Shown: positions 36,282-48,159 of the stretch, in pieces | How the letters are laid out: each line of letters opens with the position of its first letter | How positions within the stretch are numbered: position 1 is the stretch's first letter | Source: Lancefieldella sp. Marseille-Q7238 | GTDB lineage: Bacteria; Actinomycetota; Coriobacteriia; Coriobacteriales; Atopobiaceae | Direction: 5' to 3' | Assembly: GCF_949152215.1 (NCBI RefSeq) | Contig: NZ_OX424407.1 | Location: forward strand, 996,530-1,060,529 | DNA: 64,000 nt | Notes under the pieces: model-generated | Database searches by the model: none | What the model was told of the DNA's origin: nothing | The model's input: only the letters and a program-made list of their open reading frames with translations | Program-made: the position numbers and the translations under genes

Positions 36282-36773
36282 ATGGATATCAAGTCAGTCG
36301 TCGTCGGTGGGGGTCCCATCGCGTCAATTATTGTGCTCGAACCTCAAGATGCGCTCCATAAATCCTCTTTGAGGCTTCCGATTCGCATTGGCCACATAGA
36401 AGCTATGGCTATCAGCCTTGGTGTTGACCAGACGCCGCAAGGCCGCCCTCTCACCCACGACCTCATGCGCTCCCTGCTTGACGCGCTCAACGCGGACCTT
36501 AAAAGCGTGCGGATTACTGGGGTTTCGGGCACCACCTTCTTTGCGCAGCTGGAAATCATCTCCGATGAGGGAAAGCACCACTATATCGATGCTCGCCCCT
36601 CTGACGCCGTTGCCCTTGCCGTCCGTACGGGATCTCCCATCTATGCTGATGAAATGGTTCTTGAAACCGCTGCAGCGCCCGATTTCGCCGATGTCGAGAA
36701 GGACGTCAAAAAGCAAGAGATGGCCGATTTCCACGAGTTTGTCGAGAGCCTTAATCCCGAGGATTTCTCGTAG
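36282..36773 (+). CDS. Bifunctional nuclease domain (DUF151/BFN) protein
   Basis: 163 residues from ATG 36282; an ATG at 36198 is possible but would add a tail unlike the family. DUF151 motifs in order: RLPIRIGHIEAMAISLG, RPLTHDLMRSLLDAL, and YIDARPSDAVALAVRTGSPI. Members have RNase/DNase activity or act in stress responses. First chromosomal gene right of the element, whose insertion lies 120 bases upstream and may have separated it from its original upstream region. Convergent with gyrA. Confidence 0.85.
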   Translation: MDIKSVVVGGGPIASIIVLEPQDALHKSSLRLPIRIGHIEAMAISLGVDQTPQGRPLTHDLMRSLLDALNADLKSVRITGVSGTTFFAQLEIISDEGKHHYIDARPSDAVALAVRTGSPIYADEMVLETAAAPDFADVEKDVKKQEMADFHEFVESLNPEDFS

Positions 36774-36868
36774 AGATCTCACCCTCTCGTAGGTGCAGGA
36801 TTCTTTTCCCTACCTTTTACCTACCTTCCCTATCTTTTGCCTTCACTTCTGCTGTCTCGCGATAGCAA

Positions 36869-36900
36869 AAGGCACCCGAAGATATGCCTTCGGATGCCTT
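36869..36900 (-). terminator. Terminator after gyrA
   Basis: A 13-base stem (one G-T pair on the minus strand) AAGGCATCCGAAG / CTTCGGGTGCCTT with a 6-base loop, followed by TTTGC on the minus strand. Lies between convergent gyrA and the BFN gene. Confidence 0.75.
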
Positions 36901-36998
36901 GTTGGAGCTTATGGCCAAAAAGAACTTCGCGTTCCCTCACTGTCACAAAAACGCCTGCGCTCGCTTTACGAACAACGAACGCACCGTCTTCTTCCTCG

Positions 36999-39797
36999 CT
37001 ACTCTTCGTCCTCGTCAATTAGAGCGTCATCGAACTCGTCTTCGCCGTCGCCAAGGTCAATAGTTTCAGTTTCGTCAGCGTCTTTCGCACCAGCCGCTGC
37101 CAAATCAAGCATGCCTTGACCCGCATCGTGCTTCGGCGCCTTCTTCTTATGGACAATCATGCGCGCGATAGCGGAAACATGATCGTCGACGCCGATGTTC
37201 ATGACTTTGACTCCCTGCGTGGAGCGACCGAGCTTAGAGATGTCTACCGCCTTGACACGGATAACTACGCCCTCTTCCGACATAATCATAATCTCATGCT
37301 GCGGGCCAACCACACGACAGGCAACCAGCTTGCCCTTCTTCGCCGTTATGGAAATGGTAAAGACACCCTGGCCGCCGCGCTTGTGCTCAGGATATTCGGA
37401 AACGGCCGTGCGCTTGCCGTAGCCCTTCTCGGTAATGACAAAGAGGTCGCCGTTGCCGTTAGTAATCTCCATGCCGAGCATCGTCGCTTCGCCTTTGAGG
37501 GTAATACCGCGCACGCCCGAGGTGCCACGGCCCATAGCACGAGCCTGAGACTCATCAAAGAGGATCGCCTTACCATCGGAGGAGCACAGGATAACCTTGT
37601 CACCCGGATGGACACGGCGGACATTGACGAGCTCATCGCCCTGCTTGAGGTTAATGGCGATAATACCGTCGCGGCGCGTACGATCATACTCAGACATAGC
37701 GGTCTTTTTAACCATGCCCTGCTTAGTGGCGAACATCAGATAGTTGTCAGCCGGGAAATCGCGGGTCGTGATAACGGCTGCAACTTTTTCTCCTTCCGCC
37801 AGCGGAAGCACATTGACGATAGCACTGCCGCGCGCGGTACGGGATCCGATTGGCAGCTCGTGAACCTTCAGGCGGTACACCTTGCCGAAGTTAGTAAAGA
37901 ACATGACGTAGTCATGGGTAGAAGCGACAAAGAGATCCTCGACAAAATCATTGTCTTTGAGCGAAAGTCCCTGAACACCCTTGCCGCCACGCTTTTGAGA
38001 GCGATAAGTTGCCACCGGCAAACGCTTCACATAGCCGGCGTGGGTAACCGTAACCACCATATCTTCTTCGGCAATAAGGTCTTCAACATCCAGATTCTGT
38101 ACGCCCTGCGCGGAAATCGCGGTGCGGCGCTTATTGGAGAAGCGATTGGAAATGTCTCGAAGCTCATCAGCGATAACCGCTAAGATCTTTTCCTCATGGG
38201 CAAGAAGATCCTCATAGTAGGCAATGTCCTCACGCAGCTGAGAAATCTCATCAACAAGATCTTGGCGTGCAAGACCGGTGAGGCGACGCAGACGCATCTG
38301 AAGAATGGCCTCACCTTGAATGTCATCAAGGTCAAAGCGCTCATGCATGCGCTTTTTCGCCTCGGCGTCATCTTGGGAGCTTCGAATGATGTGGACAATC
38401 TCATCGATATTATCGACAGCGGTCAGCAGGCCTTCCAAGATGTGAACACGCTTGAGCGCTTTGTCCAGATCAAACTCGGTGCGCCGGCGCACTACATCAA
38501 TCTGGTGGTCGATGTAGCACCGAAGAATCTCTCGTAGCGAAAGCGTGCGAGGAACACCATCGACCAGCGCCAAATCAATAATGCCGAAGTTGGCCTGAAG
38601 CTGCGTGCGCTTGTAGAGGTTGTTGAGAACAACCTGAGGAATGGCTCCCTGCTTAAGGTCGATGACAATGCGCATTCCCTTGCGGTTGGACTCATCACGC
38701 ATATCGGAAATGCCTTCGATCTTCTTTTCGTTGACCGCTTGCGCGATTTTCTCCTGAAGAAGGCCTTTGTTGACCTGATAGGGAATCTCCGTGACCACCA
38801 ACCGCTGGCGACCGTTTTTAACCTGCTCAACGTGAACCTTTGAACGCACGGTAATGGAACCGCGGCCAGTTTCATAGGCGTCTTTGATACCGTCGGTGCC
38901 CATGATGATGCCGCCCGTTGGAAAGTCGGGGCCGGGAAGAACGCTCATGAGCTCTTCGGTGGTGACATCGGGGTTGTCAATCATCATGCAGACGGCGTCG
39001 GTAACCTCACCTAGATTGTGAGGAGGAATGTTAGTGGCCATACCAACGGCGATGCCTGATGAGCCGTTTACCAAAAGGTTTGGGAAACGAGCCGGAAGAA
39101 CGACAGGTTCTGTCAGAGCCTCATCGTAGTTTGGCTGCATATCCACGGTGTTTTTATTGAGATCGGCCAGCATCTCCATAGCAGAGCGGGTCAGGCGAGC
39201 CTCGGTATAACGCATAGCCGCAGGAGGATCGCCATCGATGGAGCCGAAGTTACCGTGACCATCGATGAGCGGCAGGCGCATCGAGAAGTCCTGTGACATG
39301 CGGACCATTGAGTCGTAAATGGCGGAGTCACCATGCGGGTGATATTTACCCATGACTTCACCGACAGCCCAGGCGGATTTTTTGTGCGGCTTGTTAGGCG
39401 TGATGCCCGCCTCGTTCATAGCATAGAGAATACGGCGGTGCACCGGCTTCAGTCCGTCGCGCACGTCAGGAAGGGCGCGCGTCACGATAACGGACATCGA
39501 ATATTCCAAAAACGATGTACGCATTTCGTCAGCCATATCGGTCGGCTTAAGCGTGCCGCCATGAATGTCGGACAGATCAAGGCGCGTGCCTGCTTCGTCC
39601 GTAATAGTATGCGACACCGTAGCGCCGGCAAGACTTACACCGGTCTCAGCGTCAAACTCATCCTCGCCGGAAGCGTCAAGCTCATCGTCATTGTCGCCAT
39701 GCTCGTCATATTCATCTTTGAACTCGTTCTGGGCGTCGAAGTCTCTATCCTCTTCATTGTCCAGAAAATCATCATGCGTATGTGTATCGTCTGCCAC
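36999..39797 (-). CDS. gyrA: DNA gyrase subunit A
   Basis: 932 residues from GTG 39797 (AAGGG upstream). The breakage-reunion core begins near residue 87 ([20 protein letters not shown]). The active tyrosine lies in [12 protein letters not shown]-type context ([10 protein letters not shown]), and the quinolone region [10 protein letters not shown] keeps the susceptible Ser and Asp. Six C-terminal beta-pinwheel blades follow, with the GyrA box QKRGGKG. Unusual: an acidic N-terminal extension of about 75 residues rich in D and E, and an acidic tail. Gyrase introduces negative supercoils; gyrB lies immediately upstream. Confidence 0.97.
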   Translation of the reverse strand: MADDTHTHDDFLDNEEDRDFDAQNEFKDEYDEHGDNDDELDASGEDEFDAETGVSLAGATVSHTITDEAGTRLDLSDIHGGTLKPTDMADEMRTSFLEYSMSVIVTRALPDVRDGLKPVHRRILYAMNEAGITPNKPHKKSAWAVGEVMGKYHPHGDSAIYDSMVRMSQDFSMRLPLIDGHGNFGSIDGDPPAAMRYTEARLTRSAMEMLADLNKNTVDMQPNYDEALTEPVVLPARFPNLLVNGSSGIAVGMATNIPPHNLGEVTDAVCMMIDNPDVTTEELMSVLPGPDFPTGGIIMGTDGIKDAYETGRGSITVRSKVHVEQVKNGRQRLVVTEIPYQVNKGLLQEKIAQAVNEKKIEGISDMRDESNRKGMRIVIDLKQGAIPQVVLNNLYKRTQLQANFGIIDLALVDGVPRTLSLREILRCYIDHQIDVVRRRTEFDLDKALKRVHILEGLLTAVDNIDEIVHIIRSSQDDAEAKKRMHERFDLDDIQGEAILQMRLRRLTGLARQDLVDEISQLREDIAYYEDLLAHEEKILAVIADELRDISNRFSNKRRTAISAQGVQNLDVEDLIAEEDMVVTVTHAGYVKRLPVATYRSQKRGGKGVQGLSLKDNDFVEDLFVASTHDYVMFFTNFGKVYRLKVHELPIGSRTARGSAIVNVLPLAEGEKVAAVITTRDFPADNYLMFATKQGMVKKTAMSEYDRTRRDGIIAINLKQGDELVNVRRVHPGDKVILCSSDGKAILFDESQARAMGRGTSGVRGITLKGEATMLGMEITNGNGDLFVITEKGYGKRTAVSEYPEHKRGGQGVFTISITAKKGKLVACRVVGPQHEIMIMSEEGVVIRVKAVDISKLGRSTQGVKVMNIGVDDHVSAIARMIVHKKKAPKHDAGQGMLDLAAAGAKDADETETIDLGDGEDEFDDALIDEDEE

Positions 39798-39857
39798 TAT
39801 CTACCCTTTCATGAACCTCAACGTATCTTTCGCGTTCCCTATTAGCAGTGAGAAGGA

Positions 39858-41801
<1,944 letters not shown>

Positions 41802-41954
41802 CTATCCTCTCTCTTGGTGAATAAAAATCCTTTCTAGTTTACTGCTTTTTTTATAAAACACCTTCGGCCTTACGAAAAATCTACTGATTTATCATTTTGA
41901 AATAGCTATAAACGCACTCTGAACGGATTTGTAGGGTAGTTTTGTTTTTTACGT

Positions 41955-42521
41955 CTACTTATCCTCTTTACGAAGAAATGATGCGAGAATCGCCTTATAT
42001 CCTGTTTCACGCAAAGCTTCGGGGAGTGTTTTTACGATTGAAGCGATTTGTTCTTTTTCCTTAAGAGTAAGGCTTTCTTCGCTTCTGACATGATAACTCT
42101 TTTTTTGCCTTTTTTGTATGTAGCTATCCTGTTGTATCTGCTTCTTTTTATATTTTGAGAGCTTAAAATCGATACTTGAGAACTCCATACCAACGGTAGC
42201 CAGCCGTTGTACATACACGTCTCGCTGCGCCATTAAATCAATACGCAGGGCATTAGAATCAACGTAGATAACTAGTTTAGGAGCTTGTTTAAACTTTGCT
42301 TTTCCAACAAACGCTCCTACGGTGTGATTCCTTTCGTTTTCTCCAATAACTTTTTGCCAAGCGAGAAGAGCCGTGTGGTTTTCACTCGCTGTATCAAAGG
42401 CGCGTGTCGTTTTAAAGTAAGACGAAAGAATCTCATCAAGGGGCTTTTCACCTCCCCTTTCTTCTTGAGATACAGACCATCCACCATTGGAGAAAGCTTT
42501 GGAAAAATAGCGTCTAATCAT
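41955..42521 (-). CDS. DUF721 (DciA-like) protein
   Basis: 188 residues from ATG 42521, overlapping the recF stop. The N-terminal 110 residues show the DUF721 pattern: LLAWQKVIGENERNHTVGAF, then KLVIYVDSNALRIDLMAQRD. DciA proteins load the DnaB helicase in bacteria without DnaC/DnaI, and no DnaC/DnaI gene is seen here. Its place between recF and gyrB is the usual actinobacterial one. The C-terminal third is basic and polar. Confidence 0.82.
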   Translation of the reverse strand: MIRRYFSKAFSNGGWSVSQEERGGEKPLDEILSSYFKTTRAFDTASENHTALLAWQKVIGENERNHTVGAFVGKAKFKQAPKLVIYVDSNALRIDLMAQRDVYVQRLATVGMEFSSIDFKLSKYKKKQIQQDSYIQKRQKKSYHVRSEESLTLKEKEQIASIVKTLPEALRETGYKAILASFLRKEDK

Positions 42522-43602
42522 CAAAGCTCACCACCTGCGCTGCGTCTAAAATATCCTGTGAAAAGTAACCGAGATTTGTGGTGGTGATAACGGTTTGAAT
42601 GTCTGTAAGAGCAAACTTCATGATTGCTTCTCGGCGCGAGGCATCGAGCTCTGACATAACATCATCAAGCAACAAAAGGGGTTTTGTCCCAAGAATCTCT
42701 TCCGCGACGAGTACTTCCGCCATTTTTAGGGCAAGTACAACCGAGCGCTGTTGCCCTTGTGAGCCGAAGGCGCGCGCGTCCTTTCCTTCAATCATAAAAA
42801 CGCAATCATCTCTATGCGGACCGACAGTCGTTTGCTGACGGCGGATGTCAATGTCGCGCGCGCGTTGTAGCGCTGTTAAAAAAAGACCTGTTAGCTCCTC
42901 TTTCGTTTGCGTCGGAGAAACATCTCCTAGCGTTGACACATATGAAAGGGAGAGGTTTTCTCCACCACTTATCTGCCTATAAATATCAGCCGTTTTTGTT
43001 TCGAGGCGTTTGAAAAGCTGTAGGCGGGCGCGTAGCAACGTAGCCCCTCCAAGCGCAACTGAACTATCCCACGCGTCAAGAAGAGCGTGATTTATTATTG
43101 CTTCTTTTAAAAGGCGGTTCCTCTGCTCAATACTTTTCGTATAAGAAGCAAGTACTTTCGCATACGTTTTGTTTGCCTGGCGGCCGAACCCATCAAACTC
43201 TTCTCGCCTTTGAGAAGCACTTCGTTTAATTAACGCTAAGTCATCAGGAGTAAAAAGGATTGACATGAGCGTACCGGAAACCTCCGATGCACGACATTTC
43301 TTTCTGTTTTTTTCAAACTGCCGCTTAAGCGGAGTAATTGTACAGGCGATGTCAATAAAACGACCATCTCCTGTAAAAACCGCCTTCACTTTTCCTTGCT
43401 CTTTTCCTTCATGAATGAGTTGCGAAGGTGTCGGCTTTCGAAACGAATATCCCGTAGTAACCATTTGAAGTGATTCAACAACATTGGTCTTTCCTGCAGC
43501 GTTTTTACCCACGAGAATAGTCGCAGCTTCTGAAAACGTAATAGCAAGTTCACAAAAGCTGCGAAAATTAACAAGAGAAAGCTGTTGAACGGTCAGACTC
43601 AC
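42514..43602 (-). CDS. recF: DNA replication and repair protein RecF
   Basis: 362 residues from GTG 43602. SMC-like ATPase: Walker A LVGKNAAGKTNVVES near residue 32-46, signature FGSQGQQRSVVLALK, Walker B LLLLDDVMSELD. It helps RecA load on gapped DNA. The start is only 9 bases after the dnaN stop, so translation is coupled. Confidence 0.96.
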   Translation of the reverse strand: MSLTVQQLSLVNFRSFCELAITFSEAATILVGKNAAGKTNVVESLQMVTTGYSFRKPTPSQLIHEGKEQGKVKAVFTGDGRFIDIACTITPLKRQFEKNRKKCRASEVSGTLMSILFTPDDLALIKRSASQRREEFDGFGRQANKTYAKVLASYTKSIEQRNRLLKEAIINHALLDAWDSSVALGGATLLRARLQLFKRLETKTADIYRQISGGENLSLSYVSTLGDVSPTQTKEELTGLFLTALQRARDIDIRRQQTTVGPHRDDCVFMIEGKDARAFGSQGQQRSVVLALKMAEVLVAEEILGTKPLLLLDDVMSELDASRREAIMKFALTDIQTVITTTNLGYFSQDILDAAQVVSFDD

Positions 43603-43611
43603 GGCACATTC

Positions 43612-44712
43612 TTACAATCGAATAGGAATAAGCAGATAAAGATAGTTAATTTTTCCAGTTGCCTTAAAAACAGCCGGTTGAGTTTCACTGAGAAGCTCAA
43701 GTCTCACCGTATCTTGATCAGAGAGAGCATTGAGGCAATCAAAGACATAGTGATAGTTAAAGGCGACCGCAAGAGAGGTTCCTTCAACATCAGCTTTTAT
43801 CGTTTCAGAAGCATCTCCTTGGTCGGGAGAAAATGCCGAAAAGCGAACTTGTCCATTATCAGCGTCAATATCAAAGCGCACCGCAGGATTTTGCATAGCC
43901 ACAACAGATACGCGTTTAATAGCCGCAGAGGTCTCAGGGACCATAAGATTTAAAGCCGCATTGCATGTTTGAGGAAGTAGCTTTTTATAGTCAGGATAGT
44001 TTCCCTCAATTTTTCGTGAGATGTGCGTAGTATTTCCAAAAGAGAAGACAACTTGATTGTCGGTTGTTCCAATTAAAATCTTCTCTGTCATAGTCCTCAT
44101 AGACAAAACATCATGCAGCGCTTCACCTGAAACTATAGCCTCAAATTTTTCTCCTGCAGGAGTATCGGTATTTGCATCACACACAGCAAGGCGATACGAA
44201 TCGGTCGCTACCAAACGAATCGTATTCTCTTCAGCGGAAAGATGAATTCCTTGCAGAATAGGGCGAGAAACATCATGAGAAACTACTCTATATACTTTAC
44301 CCACCATAGTGGCGAGAAGAGCACTTGGAAGCTCTACTGTTTTTTCAGGAATAAGCTCTGGAAAAGAAGGCCAATCTTGTACGGGAAGTATATTGAGATG
44401 ATAGGTTGATCTCTGACACATTAGTTTTATTCCCCTTTCCTCATCCTGAAGAGTAATAGCGGCGTCAGGAAGGTTCTTTACAATGTTTTGAAGAACCTTT
44501 GAAGATACGACAGTTTCTCCTTCTTCTATCACATTTGCAGGGAGCTTATGGCGAATGGAAACATTTAAGTCGTTTGATTGAATCTCAAGTGTTCCTTCAC
44601 TGGCTTTAAGATATATACCAAAAAGAATTGGAAGTGCTGGATTTGATCCTATTCCTTTTAAAACAATGTCAAGAGCTGTCTGTAGCGCTGATTGGTTTAC
44701 GGTAAAGTTCAT
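43612..44712 (-). CDS. dnaN: DNA polymerase III beta subunit (sliding clamp)
   Basis: 366 residues, three repeats of the clamp fold. MNFTVNQSALQTALDIVLKG at the start, IRLVATDSYRLAVCD near 170, and the C-terminal end INYLYLLIPIRL, a variant of the usual YLIMPMRL clamp end. Encodes the ring that holds polymerase on DNA. Between dnaA and recF. The 226-base gap to dnaA holds one TTTTCAACA (44901-44909). Confidence 0.96.
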   Translation of the reverse strand: MNFTVNQSALQTALDIVLKGIGSNPALPILFGIYLKASEGTLEIQSNDLNVSIRHKLPANVIEEGETVVSSKVLQNIVKNLPDAAITLQDEERGIKLMCQRSTYHLNILPVQDWPSFPELIPEKTVELPSALLATMVGKVYRVVSHDVSRPILQGIHLSAEENTIRLVATDSYRLAVCDANTDTPAGEKFEAIVSGEALHDVLSMRTMTEKILIGTTDNQVVFSFGNTTHISRKIEGNYPDYKKLLPQTCNAALNLMVPETSAAIKRVSVVAMQNPAVRFDIDADNGQVRFSAFSPDQGDASETIKADVEGTSLAVAFNYHYVFDCLNALSDQDTVRLELLSETQPAVFKATGKINYLYLLIPIRL

Positions 44713-44900
44713 AACATTCCTTTCTTTATATTAAAGTATAAGAAAAAGAACAGCAGTAGTAATAAGCTCTGTTAAAAAGAAGAAAAACCTCTTCCCTTAC
44801 AGGTAGATAGGGTCTTTTTTATGTAAGGAGAGACATCTTTTTTCTTCCTTTCTCGCGCTTTAAACTACCCGCTTTATAGTTTGACAGTAATAGATCACTA

Positions 44901-44909
44901 TTTTCAACA
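44901..44909 (+). promoter_or_regulatory. DnaA-box-like 9-mer between dnaA and dnaN
   Basis: TTTTCAACA, identical to copies upstream of dnaA, dnaB and at the putative oriC. It differs from the E. coli box TTATCCACA at two positions. Confidence 0.45.
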
Positions 44910-44938
44910 GTTGTCACCAAGTTACGAACAGGTTTTCA

Positions 44939-46612
44939 TCATTGTTCCGCTTTTCCGCTTGTAATGTCTTGCTGAAGGTGAAAAACACGGTCATACAGCT
45001 GCTTATTATCTTTTTGCCACTCATCAACGACCTTAATACTATGTTTGATTGTTGCGTGAGATCTTCCACCAAAGTGCTTACCAATGTCTCCTAACGTTAA
45101 GTCACAGAGGTTTCTAGAAAGCCAGATTGCAATATGGCGCGCTTCGGCTATTTCTTGACTTCTCTTTTGCCCGACTAAATCGTCATGGCTGACTGCATAG
45201 CGAGAAGAGATAACCTGTTGAATTTTAGCGACGGTAATAGTTTTTGTCTCTTTTGGCCATACCGTGGCTGCTATTTTATCGATATCCTGGTGTGATATGC
45301 TTAACCCTTTCGCTTCATACCTCGTTTGTTCTCCAACGCAACGATTACAAAATCCTTCAATAACTCGAATGCTTTGACCGCTTTTTTCGGCCATATAGTG
45401 AATAGTTTCTTCGGAGAGCGTTCCACCGAGATAGGTAAGACCTTCTTGGATAGCTTCTGTATGAATACGGTCGCAAAAGGTCGTAATAAGATTGACTTTC
45501 ATCTCATAACTCGGCTGCTCAATCCCTATAACTACTCCTGCGCTTACCCGAGAAGTAATGCGTTCATCAAACCCCTCTGCTCCAAGGCCGAGTTCTAACG
45601 GAGTTCGATCAGCTGCAAGGACAATCTGTTTTCCATCTGTTCTCAGTGAATTAAAGGTATCAAAAAAGAAACTTAGTGTACCTGCCTTTCCGGCAAGTTT
45701 TTGTACATCGTCAATAATAAGAACATCGATATCTCTATATGCTTCAGTAAGAATTTGAGGTGCTCCATCTGCTTTGTTACGCATAGCATGAGTGTAATCA
45801 TCAATGAAAGCCGTTGCGTTTTTATACACACAAAGACGGGATGGGTCATTTTCAAGAATATAGTTTTGGATAGATCGAAGAAGGTGTGTTTTTCCAAGTC
45901 CGCTGTTGCCGTAAATAAAAAGAGGATTGCCCTTTCCCTTTTCATCATTTGCGACTCGAAGAGCCTGTTCAAAGGCAAAATCATTTTCTTCGCCGACAAC
46001 AAAGCGATCAAATGTCAATTTTGACGTTTCAACAGTAGTTTTTGTTTCGACAAGAGGGTTGCTGTTTCTCCGGTCAAGGATGGTTCTTTTATTAGAATCA
46101 CTACTCAAACTACGCGGCTCTTCTCGCCTTGGTTTTATTGTTTCATTTGATTGTGTTTGAGAGTTCCACTTGTCAAGTTCTTGAGATGAAAAGACAGAGG
46201 AGAATGGATTAAATGAAGCTTCTTTCCTATCCTCGGCAGGGTGAGATTGGTTTTGAGAAACCTTTTCTTCTTTACTGTAAAAAGCGCCGGTGTCAGATTC
46301 TTGAGAGGGTTCTTGTAAAGAAGAGGCCGCCTGAAAATCAGTTTGTTGTCCTTGTTTAGTAAAGGTAATAGTGAGCGTCATATCCTTAAAAGCGGCTTGA
46401 GAGAGATAGTGTTCTACCACGCTTTTGTTGTTTACGATGTTGGTATATGCGCCGCGGAGGCTTGTCGTAACATAAAGAGTTGAATCATCAAGCGTACACG
46501 GAGTGCACGTCTTAAGCATAGCAATGAACTGTTCCTGTTGATGGTCCTGAATAAGGAGATCAATGGTATCCTGCCACAGAGCAGTTATGTCTGATTCAAG
46601 CGAAATGTTCAT
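44939..46612 (-). CDS. dnaA: Chromosomal replication initiator DnaA
   Basis: 557 residues from ATG 46612. Domain I at the N-terminus (LWQDTIDLLIQDHQQEQF), a long variable domain II (about 100-205, polar), the AAA+ domain with Walker A YGNSGLGKTHLLR near residue 245 and DVLIIDDVQKLAGK, and the C-terminal HTH with VGQKRSQEIAEARHIAIWLS and FGGRSHATIKHSI. The DNA-binding signature GRSHATI is slightly altered from the common GRDHTTV, which may relate to the variant 9-mers nearby. Confidence 0.96.
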   Translation of the reverse strand: MNISLESDITALWQDTIDLLIQDHQQEQFIAMLKTCTPCTLDDSTLYVTTSLRGAYTNIVNNKSVVEHYLSQAAFKDMTLTITFTKQGQQTDFQAASSLQEPSQESDTGAFYSKEEKVSQNQSHPAEDRKEASFNPFSSVFSSQELDKWNSQTQSNETIKPRREEPRSLSSDSNKRTILDRRNSNPLVETKTTVETSKLTFDRFVVGEENDFAFEQALRVANDEKGKGNPLFIYGNSGLGKTHLLRSIQNYILENDPSRLCVYKNATAFIDDYTHAMRNKADGAPQILTEAYRDIDVLIIDDVQKLAGKAGTLSFFFDTFNSLRTDGKQIVLAADRTPLELGLGAEGFDERITSRVSAGVVIGIEQPSYEMKVNLITTFCDRIHTEAIQEGLTYLGGTLSEETIHYMAEKSGQSIRVIEGFCNRCVGEQTRYEAKGLSISHQDIDKIAATVWPKETKTITVAKIQQVISSRYAVSHDDLVGQKRSQEIAEARHIAIWLSRNLCDLTLGDIGKHFGGRSHATIKHSIKVVDEWQKDNKQLYDRVFHLQQDITSGKAEQ

Positions 46613-46661
46613 GCACACACCAAACGTCGAATGGTGAAAAGGGCTATCCAGTATAGTTGAT

Positions 46662-46701
46662 TGTTGAAAACTTCGGTATGGATTTCTTAAAATGTTGAAA
46701 A
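46662..46701 (-). promoter_or_regulatory. Two DnaA-box-like 9-mers upstream of dnaA
   Basis: TGTTGAAAA at 46662-46670 and 46693-46701 (TTTTCAACA on the minus strand), 31 bases apart, in the 158-base gap between dnaA and the GHKL gene. Probably for autoregulation or part of a bipartite origin. Confidence 0.5.
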
Positions 46702-46776
46702 CTTCACGATATAAAAACTCTACGCGAAAGTATGTGGCTGTTATGCTCTGTATAAGCAGGTAAAGAGTGAGTTAGG

Positions 46777-47673
46777 TTAATTCAGGAACGAAAGACCAGC
46801 CTGGGTAAGTTTGTATTTTTGAGTTACCTTTCTGATTACCCCTAACTGCTCAAGACTTCTCAGCTCCCGAGACCAGGTTGGATGTGAAAGACCATAGCTG
46901 ACGACAAGCTCTGTGGGGCCAACCAGTTCGTGCTCAGAAAGATATTCAAGAACCTTTTGTCCGCGTTGAGAGATTTTTATCTCAAAAACAGGAGCGGGAG
47001 CTAACTGAAGTGGTAATTCTTGGTTTTTAAGAGAAATGTCTTGTGTGTTGGATTCCTGCGCGCTAGAAGATAGCGGTTTTAGAGGTTCCGTTTCCTTTTC
47101 AGAGGTTGGATGTGTTTGATTGTGAGCATCAGCGGAGTGGCGTGTAGAAATGGTAACAACAGTGCCGCCCGAAATGTTATCTTCAATAGTAAGACTGCCT
47201 CCTTTATCCACCATATATTGCTGTGCATAAGGAAGCCCGGAACCAACACCGCGAATATAGTGTTTCATCTCTTCAGTGGCGCTTGAAGTTCCATATTGGA
47301 GGGCTAATTCCTTTTCTTTGATGCCAGGGCCTCTGTCGGAAAACCGGATAGTATTTCCGTGATCAAGAATAGTGATTGTTGGAGAGGCAAAATGAGCGTG
47401 GATAAAGTTCTCAACGATTTCTCGCATAACCATGAAAGGGATTTGTCCGCCCTGCTCATGAGAGAGAGTATTGACCGCCTGTATGATCTCTTCAAGATAT
47501 GAGCGCACATCAGTGGGAGCAATAACTACAACGCGCGGCGCTGCAGCAACATCATCATAAATAGCAATACGCGTTTCATACCGCACGCGAAGACCGTCTT
47601 CAGTTGTCTTGCTTGTAGAAGACACATTTTCTGCTGAGTCTTCCACAAAAGGATAAAAGTCGCGGGTCACCAC
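46777..47673 (-). CDS. GHKL-ATPase domain protein with C-terminal winged helix
   Basis: 298 residues from GTG 47673 (GTG 47670 also possible; AAAGGA upstream). The Bergerat ATP fold has an N box MREIVENFIHAHF (82-95), G1 box FSDRGPGI (111-118) and G2 box GVGSGLPYAQQY (142-153). A polar linker follows, then a winged-helix domain (about 235-298: GPTELVVSYGLSHPTWSREL). There is no histidine-phosphorylation or sensor domain, so it is not a normal kinase. Lying between dnaA and the putative oriC, it may be an ATP-dependent DNA-binding regulator of initiation or a relative of anti-sigma/ATPase switches. A DnaA-like box overlaps its ribosome site. Confidence 0.82.
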   Translation of the reverse strand: MVTRDFYPFVEDSAENVSSTSKTTEDGLRVRYETRIAIYDDVAAAPRVVVIAPTDVRSYLEEIIQAVNTLSHEQGGQIPFMVMREIVENFIHAHFASPTITILDHGNTIRFSDRGPGIKEKELALQYGTSSATEEMKHYIRGVGSGLPYAQQYMVDKGGSLTIEDNISGGTVVTISTRHSADAHNQTHPTSEKETEPLKPLSSSAQESNTQDISLKNQELPLQLAPAPVFEIKISQRGQKVLEYLSEHELVGPTELVVSYGLSHPTWSRELRSLEQLGVIRKVTQKYKLTQAGLSFLN

Positions 47674-47936
47674 TAGTCCTTTTCAACAAGTTTTCAACAA
47701 ATTGATGAAAACTTTTCATAACATTTCAGAACGAAAGAACGTTTTCAACAAATTGTAAACATCATGTTGAAAATAGATAATCACTCTGAAATTTCACGAA
47801 ATAATAGTAGCATTTTAATAAAAGCACCTGAAATAAGAAATATATCATTCATGTAAAAAATGATATGTGAAAAGAATCAGCGTAGCTATGTTTTTCACAG
47901 GTCGCACAAGAATCTGATTATTTATCTGCAATTCCA
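47674..47936. other. Putative chromosomal replication origin (oriC)
   Basis: Gene-free, AT-rich, between the GHKL gene and rpmH. Four TTTTCAACA 9-mers within 94 bases: 47680-47688, 47691-47699, 47742-47750 and (inverted) 47765-47773. An A/T-rich stretch follows (47774-47880), holding an ATATCATT/AATGATAT hairpin (47842-47866) and a possible unwinding site. Gene direction switches from minus to plus exactly here, as expected at the origin. Confidence 0.75.
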
Positions 47937-47966
47937 TTGACATTTACAGGAAGAGACACGTACAAT
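47937..47966 (+). promoter_or_regulatory. Promoter of rpmH operon
   Basis: -35 TTGACA (47937-47942), 18-base spacer, -10 TACAAT (47961-47966). Near-consensus sigma-70-type. rpmH begins 48 bases after the -10. Confidence 0.8.
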
Positions 47967-48013
47967 TTGAAGGCTTTTTACTCGATGTCGTACCCGTCTG
48001 GGAGGAAATAGTT

Positions 48014-48148
48014 ATGAAGCGTACCTATCAGCCAAACAAGCGCAAGCGCGCTACAACCCATGGTTTCCGTGCACGTATGGCTACTAAGAACGGCCGTGCA
48101 GTTCTCGCTCGCCGCCGCCTTAAAGGCCGCAAGCGCCTTACTGTTTAA
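48014..48148 (+). CDS. rpmH: Ribosomal protein bL34
   Basis: 44 residues, too short for routine calling: [20 protein letters not shown] at the start, then [15 protein letters not shown] and KGRKRLTV at the end. Fully typical of bL34. GGAGG lies 9 bases upstream of ATG 48014. First gene of rpmH-rnpA-yidD-yidC-jag. Confidence 0.97.
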   Translation: MKRTYQPNKRKRATTHGFRARMATKNGRAVLARRRLKGRKRLTV

Positions 48149-48159
48149 GGATACGTTCT

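Noticed and set aside
37116-38183. A 355-codon open frame antisense to gyrA
   Set aside because: It is a mirror of gyrA codon usage, lacks a ribosome site and matches no family; gyrA is certain.
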